Below, piece by piece: positions 26,371-35,597 of a stretch of DNA of 64,000 bases. The stretch covers positions 1 through 64,000 of the forward strand of contig JAEZEH010000124.1 in the NCBI GenBank assembly GCA_023417785.1, given 5' to 3'. The position numbers were made by a program, and so were the translations under genes. Position 1 is the first letter of the stretch; the number at the start of each line of letters is the position of its first letter. The stretch is from Bacteroidota bacterium (GTDB lineage: Bacteria; Bacteroidota; Bacteroidia; Cytophagales; Cyclobacteriaceae). The notes below the pieces were generated by a model, which worked only from the letters and a program-made list of their open reading frames with translations, searched no databases and was not told where the DNA came from.

Positions 26371-27324
26371 ATGTCAATACTGGTATTTGTAGAAGGCGAC
26401 GAAGGTAAAGTAAGGAAGACATCCCTGGAGGCAGTTGCCTATGCAAAAGCGATGGGCGAGTCTGTTACCGCCATCGCGTTGGGTAACATGGAAAAATCCG
26501 AACTGGAATCTCTTGGAAAGTTCGGCGCCTCTAAAGTCTTACACGCCGCTGATGAACGGCTCAATCAGGGTAATATCATTGCCTATTCAAACACGCTTGC
26601 AAAAGCGATGGAGGATGAGGGTGCAAGCATTCTTGTTCTGGCAAATTCATCTCTGGGAACTCCCGTAGCTGCGCGCGTGGCTGCGAAAACCGGAGCAAGT
26701 CTTGCCACTAATGTGGTTGAACTTCCTCAAACGTCTGATGGCTTTGTCGTGAAGCGAAGCATCTATACGGGTAAAGCTTTCATGTACGTGACGATGTCAA
26801 AAGAAAAGAAGGTCATCGCTCTTCGTAAGAACGCCGCCGAAGTGAAAGAAACTGAAGGCACCGCCCAGGTTACACCATTTTCAGTGAACCTATCTGATTC
26901 AGACTTTGCAGTGAAAATCACTTCAACAGAGAAGGCCACCGGTGACATACTTCTGCCGGAAGCAAATATTGTTGTTTCGGGTGGACGCGGCATGAAAGGG
27001 CCAGAGCATTGGGGCATCCTCGAAGACCTCGCAAAGGAACTGGGGGCTGCCACCGGATGCAGTAAGCCTGTTTCGGATATGGGGTGGCGGCCGCACCACG
27101 AACACGTTGGACAGACCGGCGTCAAGGTTGCTCCCCAACTTTACATTGCCGTGGGCATTTCCGGAGCTATTCAACACCTCGCGGGTGTGAACTCCAGCAA
27201 GTGTATTGTCGTGATAAATAAAGATCCGGAATCACCGTTTTTCAAGGCTGCCGACTATGGAATCGTCGGCGATGCCTTTGAAGTAGTTCCCAGGTTGACT
27301 GAAGCGGTCAAGGCGGCAAAATAA
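26371..27324 (+). CDS. etfA: Electron transfer flavoprotein, alpha subunit
   Basis: Carries the FAD of the ETF heterodimer. The N-terminal domain runs to about 190; the C-terminal FAD-binding domain has SGGRGMKGPEHW, the GAATGCSKPVSDMGW stretch, GQTGVKVAPQLYIAVGISG, AIQHLAG and INKDPESPFFKAADYGIVGD. All the classic FAD contacts are present. 317 residues. Co-transcribed with etfB. Confidence 0.97.
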   Translation: MSILVFVEGDEGKVRKTSLEAVAYAKAMGESVTAIALGNMEKSELESLGKFGASKVLHAADERLNQGNIIAYSNTLAKAMEDEGASILVLANSSLGTPVAARVAAKTGASLATNVVELPQTSDGFVVKRSIYTGKAFMYVTMSKEKKVIALRKNAAEVKETEGTAQVTPFSVNLSDSDFAVKITSTEKATGDILLPEANIVVSGGRGMKGPEHWGILEDLAKELGAATGCSKPVSDMGWRPHHEHVGQTGVKVAPQLYIAVGISGAIQHLAGVNSSKCIVVINKDPESPFFKAADYGIVGDAFEVVPRLTEAVKAAK

Positions 27325-27397
27325 TTTTAGCATCGTAAACGCGGTATGGCGATTTAGTGTAAGTTGTAATTGTTAAGGGAAAAGCAGTAATCTCCAG

Positions 27398-28000
27398 GTG
27401 AAAAAGATAAAATTAGAAATATTAGGGCTGTCCTCCAGTCAATCGCAAACGGGCTCCTTTGCACTGGTTTTGGGTGAAACGGAAGGCAACCGCAGACTTC
27501 CCATTATAATCGGGATGTTCGAAGCTCAGGCGATCGCGATCGAGATCGAAAAGATCGTCCCCAACCGTCCAATGACGCACGACCTTTTCAAATCTTTTGC
27601 AAACAATTTTCATTTCACCGTCGAAGAAATTATTATTTCGGATCTCAAGGAAGGCGTGTTCTTCGGGAAAATCGTTTGTTCCGACGGATTGAAAAAAACC
27701 GAGATTGATGCCAGACCGTCCGATGCAATTGCGATCGGTTTGCGATTCGATTCACCGATCTATACGTATGAGAACATTCTGGCGGAGGCCGGCATTGTAC
27801 TGACCGACGAATCAGAAGAAGAAAAACCCGAACCTAAAGTTGAGAAGGCGAAGGTGAAGAAGGAGTCTGCCTCTTCTCGGAAAGACGACTTCAAGAATTA
27901 TTCCGTTGACCGGCTGAACGAAATGCTGAAGGACGCGATCGACAAAGAAGACTACGAAAGAGCCGCGAAAATTCGCGATGAATTGAGCAAAAGAAATTAA
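27398..28000 (+). CDS. Bifunctional nuclease family protein (DUF151) with C-terminal UVR motif
   Basis: 200 residues. The DUF151/BFN domain covers about 1-135 (LPIIIGMFEAQAIAIEIE, RPMTHDLFKSF, FFGKIV, DARPSDAIAIGLR). After a charged KE-rich linker (about 137-165), a UVR/UvrB-C-like helix pair ends the protein (LNEMLKDAIDKEDYERAAKI-like). This fusion is common in Bacteroidota. Proposed to be a nuclease or nucleic-acid-associated regulator; activity here is inferred only from family. The start is GTG 27398; no ATG is nearby. A strong terminator follows. Confidence 0.9.
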   Translation: MKKIKLEILGLSSSQSQTGSFALVLGETEGNRRLPIIIGMFEAQAIAIEIEKIVPNRPMTHDLFKSFANNFHFTVEEIIISDLKEGVFFGKIVCSDGLKKTEIDARPSDAIAIGLRFDSPIYTYENILAEAGIVLTDESEEEKPEPKVEKAKVKKESASSRKDDFKNYSVDRLNEMLKDAIDKEDYERAAKIRDELSKRN

Positions 28001-28020
28001 GACAATTCGAAAAGCAACAC

Positions 28021-28061
28021 AAAGGCAGAGACGTGAAATGGTTTCTGCCTTTTATTTTTTT
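28021..28061 (+). terminator. Rho-independent terminator after DUF151 gene
   Basis: Perfect 9-bp stem AAAGGCAGA / TCTGCCTTT (28021-28029 with 28044-28052) followed by a T-rich run TTATTTTTTTATT. It ends the etfBA-DUF151 group before the transporter gene. Confidence 0.82.
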
Positions 28062-28114
28062 ATTCTACCCCGGAAGTGTAATTTCAGCCGTTACACTAAC
28101 CTGAAATTCTCAGA

Positions 28115-29428
28115 ATGGAATACTTACGGGGGCTGCTCGGAATCGTTTTCATAATCGGTATTGCCTACCTTCTTTCCTCAAAACGAAATAGTATTGATTG
28201 GAAACTGATCCTTTCCGGGTTGATTCTTCAGCTTGTTATTGCTATTGCCGTGTTGCGTGTTCCGGTGGTCCGGGGCATGTTCGAGACGATTAGCGCGGGA
28301 TTCGTTACGTTTTTGGGTTTCGCCGCCGACGGGGCACATTTTCTTTTCGGCGATCTGGCCCGAAACAGCGAATCAAACGGAGAAGTCCGGCATAGCCTTG
28401 GCTTCCTGTTTGCATTTCAGGCTCTGCCCACAGTAGTATTCTTTTCAGCCGTAACGGCAGGGCTATATTACCTCGGGATACTTCAGAAAATTGTATTTGT
28501 TTTTGCGTGGATCATGGCGAAGACAATGCGCTTATCGGGTGCTGAAAGTCTTTCAGCTGCGGGCAATGTATTCCTCGGACAAACCGAAGCACCCTTACTG
28601 GTGCGTCCGTTCATTGGCAGGATGACCTCATCCGAGCTTCACTGTCTCATGACCGGCGGGATGGCCACCATTGCGGGTAGCGTGATGGGAGCGTACATTT
28701 CATTCCTCGGTGGCAGTGACCGCGAACAGCTTATTAAATTTGCAACGTATTTGCTATGCGCGTCGATCATGAATGCTCCGGCTGCGATAGTAATCTCCAA
28801 AATATTCCAACCGGAAACGGAGCCCGAGAAAATAGATAAATCACTTCATGTCAATAAGGAAACTATTGGTGTGAACCTGGTGGACGCGCTGGCTTCCGGG
28901 GCTGCGGTGGGATTGAAACTTGCGTTGAATATCGGGGCAATGTTGCTTTCGTTTATCGCGATCATTTATGCGCTAAACTGGATTCTGGTGGATGGCATCG
29001 GAAACTGGACCGGCCTGAACGAATGGGTGATCAGCTCGACCAATGGCGCATTTGACGGCTTTTCATTGCAATATCTATTCGGACAAATCTTCAGGGTCTT
29101 TGCTTTTATTATGGGCGTAAACTGGTCAGAGTCCCTCCAGGTTGGCAGCCTTCTCGGCCAGAAGATGGTAATAAATGAATTCGTCGCTTACCTTAGTCTT
29201 TCGGAAATGAGGGTGGACGGTTTGCTCAATGAAAAATCAATTGTGATCTCTACCTACGCGCTTTGTGGATTCGCGAATTTCAGTTCGATTGCTATCCAGA
29301 TCGGTGGGATAGGTGGAATGGCGCCAGAGCGTCAGGGTGACATTTCCCGGCTTGGTGTGCGTGCCTTACTCGCTGCAACTCTCGCTACTATGCTTTCGGG
29401 TACGATGGCGGGTGCGTTGTTCACGTAA
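28115..29428 (+). CDS. Concentrative nucleoside transporter (CNT/NupC family)
   Basis: Inner-membrane symporter taking up nucleosides with H+ or Na+. 437 residues with about ten hydrophobic helices. The family core is well preserved: FAFQALPTVVFFSAVTAGLYYLG, the substrate/ion site AGNVFLGQTEAPLLVRPF, MTGGMATIAGSVMGAY, MNAPAAIVISKI, KMVINEFVAYLSL and ALCGFANFSSIAIQIGG. Full length. Downstream trmH starts 24 bases later, likely in the same transcript. Confidence 0.96.
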   Translation: MEYLRGLLGIVFIIGIAYLLSSKRNSIDWKLILSGLILQLVIAIAVLRVPVVRGMFETISAGFVTFLGFAADGAHFLFGDLARNSESNGEVRHSLGFLFAFQALPTVVFFSAVTAGLYYLGILQKIVFVFAWIMAKTMRLSGAESLSAAGNVFLGQTEAPLLVRPFIGRMTSSELHCLMTGGMATIAGSVMGAYISFLGGSDREQLIKFATYLLCASIMNAPAAIVISKIFQPETEPEKIDKSLHVNKETIGVNLVDALASGAAVGLKLALNIGAMLLSFIAIIYALNWILVDGIGNWTGLNEWVISSTNGAFDGFSLQYLFGQIFRVFAFIMGVNWSESLQVGSLLGQKMVINEFVAYLSLSEMRVDGLLNEKSIVISTYALCGFANFSSIAIQIGGIGGMAPERQGDISRLGVRALLAATLATMLSGTMAGALFT

Positions 29429-29452
29429 CATTCGGCCATCAATGCTTGTGAT

Positions 29453-30136
29453 ATGACGAAAACCGAAAAGCATTTGCTCGAACATCTGGCCCAGTTCGTC
29501 TCGGATCACAAGAAGGAATTCATTCGAAGAGTACTTGACCTCAGAACGCGGCAGATTACCGTGGTAATGGAGGACATTTATCAATCGCAAAATGCAAGTG
29601 CGGTGATCCGTACCTGTGAATGCATGGGGATTCAGGATATTCACATCATTGAACAAATTTCCAAATACGATATCAATCCGCGTGTTTTGAAAGGGGCGAA
29701 TAAATGGATGACGCTGTACAGATACAATAACCGGAGTATCAACAATACCGGGAAGTGTTTTGAATTTCTTCGTAACAATGGTTATCAGATCCTCGTCGCA
29801 GACCCCGATGAACGAGGGATTCCGGTTCAGGAAATTGAATTCGATAACCGAAAAATCGCACTGGTTTTCGGAAATGAATTACGGGGCGTGTCCAGGTATG
29901 GCCTTGAGAACGCTGATCAGCGTATACGCGTTCCGATGTACGGCTTTACCGAAAGCCTCAATATATCTGTAAGTGTTGCCATCTGTCTGAGCACGCTGGT
30001 TTCAAAACTTCATATGATGCCTGAGCGAATGCAACTGACTGCAGAAGAGCAGGAAACCCTTCAGCTGGAATGGTACAGGAAGATTGTCCGGCGGTCAGAT
30101 TTGATTGAACGCGAGTTTTTGCGTACAATTCAGTAG
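29453..30136 (+). CDS. trmH: TrmH-family 2'-O-ribose RNA methyltransferase (tRNA Gm18 type)
   Basis: SPOUT-fold SAM-dependent methyltransferase. Motif 1 contains ITVVMEDIYQSQNASAVIRT with the catalytic Arg/Asn region, motif 2 is ALVFGNELRGVS, and motif 3 is VPMYGFTESLNISVSVAI, which forms the knot. The 227-residue length, the N-terminal helix and the C-terminal QLEWYRKIVRRSDLIERE helix match TrmH, which methylates G18 of tRNA, rather than RlmB. Substrate assignment is by similarity only. sanA follows after 22 bases. Confidence 0.9.
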   Translation: MTKTEKHLLEHLAQFVSDHKKEFIRRVLDLRTRQITVVMEDIYQSQNASAVIRTCECMGIQDIHIIEQISKYDINPRVLKGANKWMTLYRYNNRSINNTGKCFEFLRNNGYQILVADPDERGIPVQEIEFDNRKIALVFGNELRGVSRYGLENADQRIRVPMYGFTESLNISVSVAICLSTLVSKLHMMPERMQLTAEEQETLQLEWYRKIVRRSDLIEREFLRTIQ

Positions 30137-30158
30137 TTTTGGGATCAATATTTTGAAG

Positions 30159-30806
30159 ATGCGGTGGTTAAAGCTGGTTTTTCTTGTTGGAATCGCATTG
30201 ACGGTCTTGTTTCTGATCGGTACAAACTGGTGGGTAGTGGCGAGCACATCGCGGGATGTATATGACGACAAGAAGTTACTCCCAGATCACCGCGTTGCCC
30301 TCGTTCTTGGAACCAGCCATCGCGTTGCGGGGCGGCCTAATCCTTTTTTTGAGGAACGAATGGAAACCGCAGCGGAATTGTTTCATGCGGGGAAGATTGA
30401 CCACTTCATACTTAGTGGTGACAACCGGTCGAGATACTACAACGAGCCTGTTGAAATGCGAAAGGCCCTTCAAAAGAAAGGGGTGCCGGTCGCCGCGGTA
30501 ACACTTGACTACGCTGGTCTCCGAACGCTTGATTCGATTATCAGGTGCAAACAAATTTTTGGACAGGATAAGATCACCATCATAACACAGCCTTTCCACA
30601 GTTACAGGGCGCTGTTCATCAGCCGGTACTATGATATCGATGCGGTGGCGATGGTGGCGAATGAACCCGACTTCGAAAACTCGGTAAAGGTTCGGGTACG
30701 GGAATATCTGGCCAGGCCAAAAGCCGTTCTGGATCTTTATGTACTGAAAACGACACCCCGTTTTTTAGGCGAAAAAGAAGAAGTAAACGTCTCCCTCAAC
30801 GATTGA
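30159..30806 (+). CDS. SanA/YdcF-family membrane-anchored protein (DUF218)
   Basis: About 215 residues from ATG 30159, which begins a good membrane anchor (KLVFLVGIALTVLFLIGTNWW). Upstream in-frame codons overlap trmH and look non-conserved. The DUF218 domain shows RVALVLGTSHRVAGRPNPFFEERM, HFILSGDNRSRYYNEPVEM, GLRTLDSIIRCKQIFG and ITQPFHSYRALFISR. It is of the SanA type, linked to envelope barrier function and vancomycin exclusion in enteric bacteria. Biochemical activity is unknown. Confidence 0.88.
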   Translation: MRWLKLVFLVGIALTVLFLIGTNWWVVASTSRDVYDDKKLLPDHRVALVLGTSHRVAGRPNPFFEERMETAAELFHAGKIDHFILSGDNRSRYYNEPVEMRKALQKKGVPVAAVTLDYAGLRTLDSIIRCKQIFGQDKITIITQPFHSYRALFISRYYDIDAVAMVANEPDFENSVKVRVREYLARPKAVLDLYVLKTTPRFLGEKEEVNVSLND

Positions 30807-30832
30807 AACCTTCTCAAGGCAATGTGGGTTTA

Positions 30833-33382
30833 ATGAATAATCTGAAGACAAATCTTGTGTTATCCGCTACTTCAACGCACTCCCTGACCCGCACCGCCGG
30901 AACTTTGCTGCTATTTTTCGCTTTCCTTCCGGTTCTGGCTCAGGAAACTGTAATCCGGGGAAAAGTGACTGACGCCAATTCAGGAGACCCGCTGCCTTTT
31001 GTAAACGTTGTGTTTCAGAATACAACCATTGGCGTTTCCACGGATTTTGACGGAAACTTCGAGTTGAAAACAAGCTCTCCAACGGATACGCTCATCGCTT
31101 CCTACATCGGATATCAGTCACGGAAGAAATCCATCGTAAGAGGAAAAACCCAGACGGTGAACTTTCAATTGGATGAAGACGTCACCCGACTTCAGGAAAT
31201 TGTTGTCCGGCCGGGTGAGAATCCAGCCTTTGAAATTTTGCGGAGCGTAATTAAAAACAAAAACGCCAACGATAAACGGAAATATTCAGCGTATGAATAT
31301 GACACTTATACCAAAGTTGAAATCGATGTAGACAACATCTCCGACAAGATGCGCGACCGAAAGGTTATGAAAAAAATAACGCAGGTTCTCGACAGCATCG
31401 ACCGCATTGCAGGGGAAGATGGTAAACCTATTCTGCCGTTGTTCATTTCGGAAAGTGTCTCCAAATTTTACTATCGCGAGAATCCGTCGCTGAAATACGA
31501 AAATATTTTGAAGTCAAAGGTCAACGGAATCGGTATTCAGGATGGGACCCTGGTTACGCAACTGGTCGGATCTTCTTTCCAGGAATACAACTTTTATCAG
31601 AACTGGCTTAACATCCTGAATAAGGAATTCGTGTCGCCCATCGCCGATGGATGGCGGCTATACTATGACTACGATCTGATGGACAGCGTTTTTCTAGGCG
31701 ACCACTTTTGTTACCGCCTGGATTTCTTTCCGCGCAGCCCGCAGGATCTGGCCTTTACCGGAACCATGTGGGTTACCAAAAATGAGTTCGCCCTGAAGCA
31801 AATTGAAGTTACGGTAGGCAAGCAGGCGAACCTCAATTTCATAGAAAAAATTAAGATTCAGCAGGAGCTCGAGCGCGCTGACGGCGGCGCCTGGCTACCA
31901 TCAAAAAACCGTGTGCTTATCGATATCAGTGAGTTGTCAAATTCATCGGCGGGGATGCTGGCGAAGTTCTATACATCAAACCGGAACTTCATCGTTAACA
32001 AGCCTCATGCAGTCACCTTTTATCAGCACCCCATCAAAATGGCGGAGGATGCTCGTCTGAATGAGGATGAGTCCTATTGGGATGGCCTGAGGCATGACCC
32101 CCTGTCAGAAACAGAAAAGAATGTTTACCGGATGATTGATACACTTCAGTCGATTCCTGTAGTGAGAACGTATACCGACATCGTTAAGACAGTGGTGAAC
32201 GGATATTACAACGCGGGGAAAATCTACATTGGTCCTTACGTCGGTTTTGTAGCTTACAACAATATCGAAGGATTTCGTCTGCAGGGCGGTATAAAAACCA
32301 GTATGTCATTCAGCAAGAAGTGGGTATTACGGGGCCAGATCGGGTACGGATTCGATGATGAACGTATCAAATATACTGCTTCAGCAGAACGAATCTTTTC
32401 CCGGAATCGATGGACATCCGTTAGTCTCAGAACCCGTAGTGACATTGGCAGAGTCGGGATAGACGAAGAGGCTCTTTCGGATAACTATATTTTTCTCGCC
32501 GCCCAGCGCTGGGGCAACATCAGACGGGGCTATTATTTCAAAGAACATCGACTTAACTCTCAACGTGAACTATTCAAAGGATTCACACAGCGAGTGGTGT
32601 TCAGGCACGCCACCTTCGAGCCAACGTTTCCTTTTGCATACACTTTTGATCCGGAAGATCCCGGACAGCAGGTCCGGCAGTCGTACACCAATGCCGAAAT
32701 GATCATCGAAAGCCGGTATGCACGCGATGAACTGTTTATCATCGACGACAACGACCGAATCAGTCTGGGTACAACCCGCTCGCCCATTATCGTCGCGCGA
32801 TTTACGCGTGGTTTCAGCGATATCAAGGGAAGTGATTTCGATTATACCAAGCTAAGACTCTCCATGTATAAACGACTTCGGTTCGGGCCACTCGGTATAG
32901 GCAAAGTGAATCTTATCGGCGAATACGTATTCGATCCGCTGCCATATCCTTTATTATCTCTTCACCTCGGTAACCAGACCCCCATTTACACGTCTGTTAC
33001 ATATAACCTGATGGATTTTGGTGAATTTGTAAGTGATCGTTACGTATCGCTTAATTATCAACATCATTTTGAAGGATTGCTGCTCAATCGGGTTCCATTG
33101 CTACGGAAGCTTAAATGGAGACTTGTGGCCACAGCCAATGTGTTGTACGGAGGAATGAGCGACATGAATCGCAGGCTTGTTGTCGATTCTCCCGATGATC
33201 CGGAAGGAAAATTCCGTCCCGGATACATGAAACGGGGACTCCCGTACGTGGAGCTCGGTTATGGTGTGGAGAACATATTCAAGTTCCTGAGAGTCGATTT
33301 CGTTCATCGGCTTACTTATCTGGACGGCTACCCGGATGCACGGCGATTTGGTATTCTGTTTAGCGGGCAGTTCAGTTTGTAA
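30833..33382 (+). CDS. DUF5686 outer-membrane protein with carboxypeptidase-regulatory-like domain
   Basis: About 849 residues from ATG 30833; a TTG at 30803 is less likely. The signal peptide ends near LLFFAFLPVLAQ. A CarboxypepD_reg-like Ig domain (IRGKVTDANSGDPLPFVNVV, TDFDGNFELK, IASYIGYQ) covers about 38-120. Then come the DUF5686 region with FEILRSVIKNKNANDKRKY and FISESVSKFYYRENP, and a C-terminal beta-barrel-like section rich in alternating aromatic residues ending FGILFSGQFSL (terminal Phe/Leu as in outer-membrane barrels). The domain order is typical for Bacteroidota; substrate and role are not known. Confidence 0.9.
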   Translation: MNNLKTNLVLSATSTHSLTRTAGTLLLFFAFLPVLAQETVIRGKVTDANSGDPLPFVNVVFQNTTIGVSTDFDGNFELKTSSPTDTLIASYIGYQSRKKSIVRGKTQTVNFQLDEDVTRLQEIVVRPGENPAFEILRSVIKNKNANDKRKYSAYEYDTYTKVEIDVDNISDKMRDRKVMKKITQVLDSIDRIAGEDGKPILPLFISESVSKFYYRENPSLKYENILKSKVNGIGIQDGTLVTQLVGSSFQEYNFYQNWLNILNKEFVSPIADGWRLYYDYDLMDSVFLGDHFCYRLDFFPRSPQDLAFTGTMWVTKNEFALKQIEVTVGKQANLNFIEKIKIQQELERADGGAWLPSKNRVLIDISELSNSSAGMLAKFYTSNRNFIVNKPHAVTFYQHPIKMAEDARLNEDESYWDGLRHDPLSETEKNVYRMIDTLQSIPVVRTYTDIVKTVVNGYYNAGKIYIGPYVGFVAYNNIEGFRLQGGIKTSMSFSKKWVLRGQIGYGFDDERIKYTASAERIFSRNRWTSVSLRTRSDIGRVGIDEEALSDNYIFLAAQRWGNIRRGYYFKEHRLNSQRELFKGFTQRVVFRHATFEPTFPFAYTFDPEDPGQQVRQSYTNAEMIIESRYARDELFIIDDNDRISLGTTRSPIIVARFTRGFSDIKGSDFDYTKLRLSMYKRLRFGPLGIGKVNLIGEYVFDPLPYPLLSLHLGNQTPIYTSVTYNLMDFGEFVSDRYVSLNYQHHFEGLLLNRVPLLRKLKWRLVATANVLYGGMSDMNRRLVVDSPDDPEGKFRPGYMKRGLPYVELGYGVENIFKFLRVDFVHRLTYLDGYPDARRFGILFSGQFSL

Positions 33383-33493
33383 CCTCCGGGGCCGCTACCC
33401 AGGAATGCTGTGAATTCTGGTGGGGCACTGGATATTATTATCATCAACGAATCAGATATTTAGCAACGTTGTCTGAACCATCAGCCTTTTTTC

Positions 33494-33524
33494 TTTCTCT
33501 CTACCTGTTCTTTAGCCATATTTG
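33494..33524 (+). promoter_or_regulatory. Candidate thrS promoter
   Basis: CATATTTG (33517-33524), followed by CACC, resembles the -7 box with C for T at the first position; TTTC (33494-33497) lies 19 bases upstream in the -33 place. ATATTTGCACC is repeated at the infC promoter, which supports function. Confidence 0.4.
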
Positions 33525-33556
33525 CACCTCGAATTAATTTTGTAGTTTAATTCCAA

Positions 33557-35491
33557 ATGAACGTAAAAATTTCTCTTCCCGATGGGAGTGTCCGCGAATA
33601 CCCCAAAGGTGTTAAAGGTGCCGAAATTGCATCAAGTATCAGTGAAGGCCTCGCACGGGTTTCGCTTGCTATTGAGGTGAACGGCGAAATTCGCGACCTG
33701 AACCGGCCCATCGAAGAAGATGCGGCCGTCAAAATTCTGACATGGAATGACAAAGGCGGGAAGTACGCGTTCTGGCATTCGTCGGCGCATTTGTTCGCCG
33801 AAGCACTCGAAGCCTTGTATCCGGGCGTGAAGTTCGGCATCGGTCCGCCGATTGAAAATGGTTTCTATTATGATGTGGATCTCGGCGACCGTGCCTTTGG
33901 AGACGATGACCTGGTAGCTGTTGAAACCAAAATGAAAGAGCTTTCAAAGAAAGAAAGCCCTTATGTACGTCAGGCCGTATCGAAACAGGAAGCGCTGGAT
34001 TATTTCACCGGCAAGGATGATCCGTACAAAATTGAATTAATCAACGACCTTCAGGACGGGACAATTACATTCTATAAACAGGGCGAATTCACGGACCTGT
34101 GTCGAGGGCCGCACATTCCACATACCGGTTTCATCAGGGCAATAAAACTATTGAGTGTTGCCGGAGCGTATTGGCGCGGCAGCGAGAAGAACAAGATGCT
34201 GACCCGCATCTACGGGATTACATTTCCGAAGCAAAAAGAACTGGAGGAGTACCTGCATGTATTGGAAGAAGCGAAAAAGCGCGACCACCGGAAACTTGGT
34301 AAGGAACTCGAACTGTTCGCGTTCTCCGAGAAAGTAGGCATGGGCCTTCCGTTGTGGTTGCCAAAGGGCACAATTCTTCGTGAGCGCCTCGAGCAATTCC
34401 TTCGGCGGGCTCAGGTTCGCGCCGGTTACGACCCCGTGGTCACTCCACATATCGGAGGCAAGTCTTTATATGTGACGTCTGGTCACTACGAAAAGTACGG
34501 GAAGGATTCGTTTCAACCGATTCATACGCCAGATGAAGGGGAGGAGTTCCTGTTAAAGCCAATGAACTGTCCCCACCATTGTGAGATCTATAAAACTAAA
34601 CCCAGGTCGTATCGGGATTTGCCTATCCGGCTTGCTGAATTTGGTACCGTTTACCGTTATGAGCAAAGTGGCGAACTTCATGGTTTGACCCGGGTACGGG
34701 GCTTCACACAGGATGACGCTCATATTTTCTGCCGCCCGGACCAGGTGAAAGCGGAGTTTATCAAAGTTATAGACCTGGTGCTTTTGGTTTTCAACAGCCT
34801 TGGGTTTGAGAATTACACTGCCCAGGTTTCATTGCGAGATCCCAATAATAAAGAAAAGTATATCGGAGAAGATCAACTATGGGATAAGGCGGAGCAGGAG
34901 ATTCAGGAGGCGGCTGACGAGCGCGGCCTGAGCACGATTGCTGTAAAAGGCGAAGCGGCTTTCTATGGACCCAAACTGGATTTTATGGTAAAGGACGCGC
35001 TTGGCCGCAGCTGGCAGCTGGGAACGATCCAGGTTGATTATCAGCTGCCCCAGCGGTTTGAACTCGAGTATGTGGGTTCTGACAATCAGCGTCATCGCCC
35101 TGTAATGATCCACCGGGCACCGTTTGGCTCACTGGAGCGTTTTGTCGCTGTTCTGATTGAACACTGCGCCGGGAACTTTCCGCTTTGGCTGGCTCCCGAC
35201 CAGATCGCTGTTTTACCCATTTCTGAGCGGTTCAACGATTACGCCCAGCACGTGTACGAAAAACTTAAAGAGCACGATATCAGAGGGTTGCTCGACAACC
35301 GCGACGAAAAGATTGGACGGAAGATTCGTGACGCCGAAACGAAAAAGATTCCCTATATGCTCATTGTTGGGGAAAAAGAGGCCGCCGACCAGAAAGTAGC
35401 CGTTCGGAGACATGGTAAAGGCGACCAGGGAAGCGTGGGGCTCGATGAATTTGTCGAAGGTTTCAGAAAGGAGTGCGCTACACCGGCCTGA
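33557..35491 (+). CDS. thrS: Threonyl-tRNA synthetase
   Basis: Charges tRNA-Thr; class II synthetase of 644 residues with all domains. TGS is at 1-62. The editing domain contains HSSAHLFAEAL. The catalytic core has zinc ligands in MNCPHHCEIY, motif 2 in YRYEQSGELHGLTRVRGF, QDDAHIFC and motif 3 in HRAPFGSLERFVAVLIEH. The C-terminal anticodon-binding domain has VLPISERFNDYAQ and DNRDEKIGRKIRDAE. Leader is short (32 bases past the -7 box); no T-box or operator hairpin is evident. Followed by infC, rpmI, rplT, the conserved translation cluster. Confidence 0.98.
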   Translation: MNVKISLPDGSVREYPKGVKGAEIASSISEGLARVSLAIEVNGEIRDLNRPIEEDAAVKILTWNDKGGKYAFWHSSAHLFAEALEALYPGVKFGIGPPIENGFYYDVDLGDRAFGDDDLVAVETKMKELSKKESPYVRQAVSKQEALDYFTGKDDPYKIELINDLQDGTITFYKQGEFTDLCRGPHIPHTGFIRAIKLLSVAGAYWRGSEKNKMLTRIYGITFPKQKELEEYLHVLEEAKKRDHRKLGKELELFAFSEKVGMGLPLWLPKGTILRERLEQFLRRAQVRAGYDPVVTPHIGGKSLYVTSGHYEKYGKDSFQPIHTPDEGEEFLLKPMNCPHHCEIYKTKPRSYRDLPIRLAEFGTVYRYEQSGELHGLTRVRGFTQDDAHIFCRPDQVKAEFIKVIDLVLLVFNSLGFENYTAQVSLRDPNNKEKYIGEDQLWDKAEQEIQEAADERGLSTIAVKGEAAFYGPKLDFMVKDALGRSWQLGTIQVDYQLPQRFELEYVGSDNQRHRPVMIHRAPFGSLERFVAVLIEHCAGNFPLWLAPDQIAVLPISERFNDYAQHVYEKLKEHDIRGLLDNRDEKIGRKIRDAETKKIPYMLIVGEKEAADQKVAVRRHGKGDQGSVGLDEFVEGFRKECATPA

Positions 35492-35531
35492 TGTTAATTG
35501 GGCTTTCTTTTAGCGTTAGAGCGTTGTTTAT

Positions 35532-35561
35532 TTTGAAAGAATGAAAATATAGCGATATTTG
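35532..35561 (+). promoter_or_regulatory. Promoter of infC-rpmI-rplT
   Basis: TTTG (35532-35535), an 18-base spacer and GATATTTG (35554-35561) fit the Bacteroidota TTTG-N18-20-TAnnTTTG pattern apart from one base. It predicts transcription starting near 35568, about 30 bases before the proposed ATC start of infC. Confidence 0.55.
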
Positions 35562-35597
35562 CACCCTGTTTTTTTGTACACTTAAAATTCAACAGTT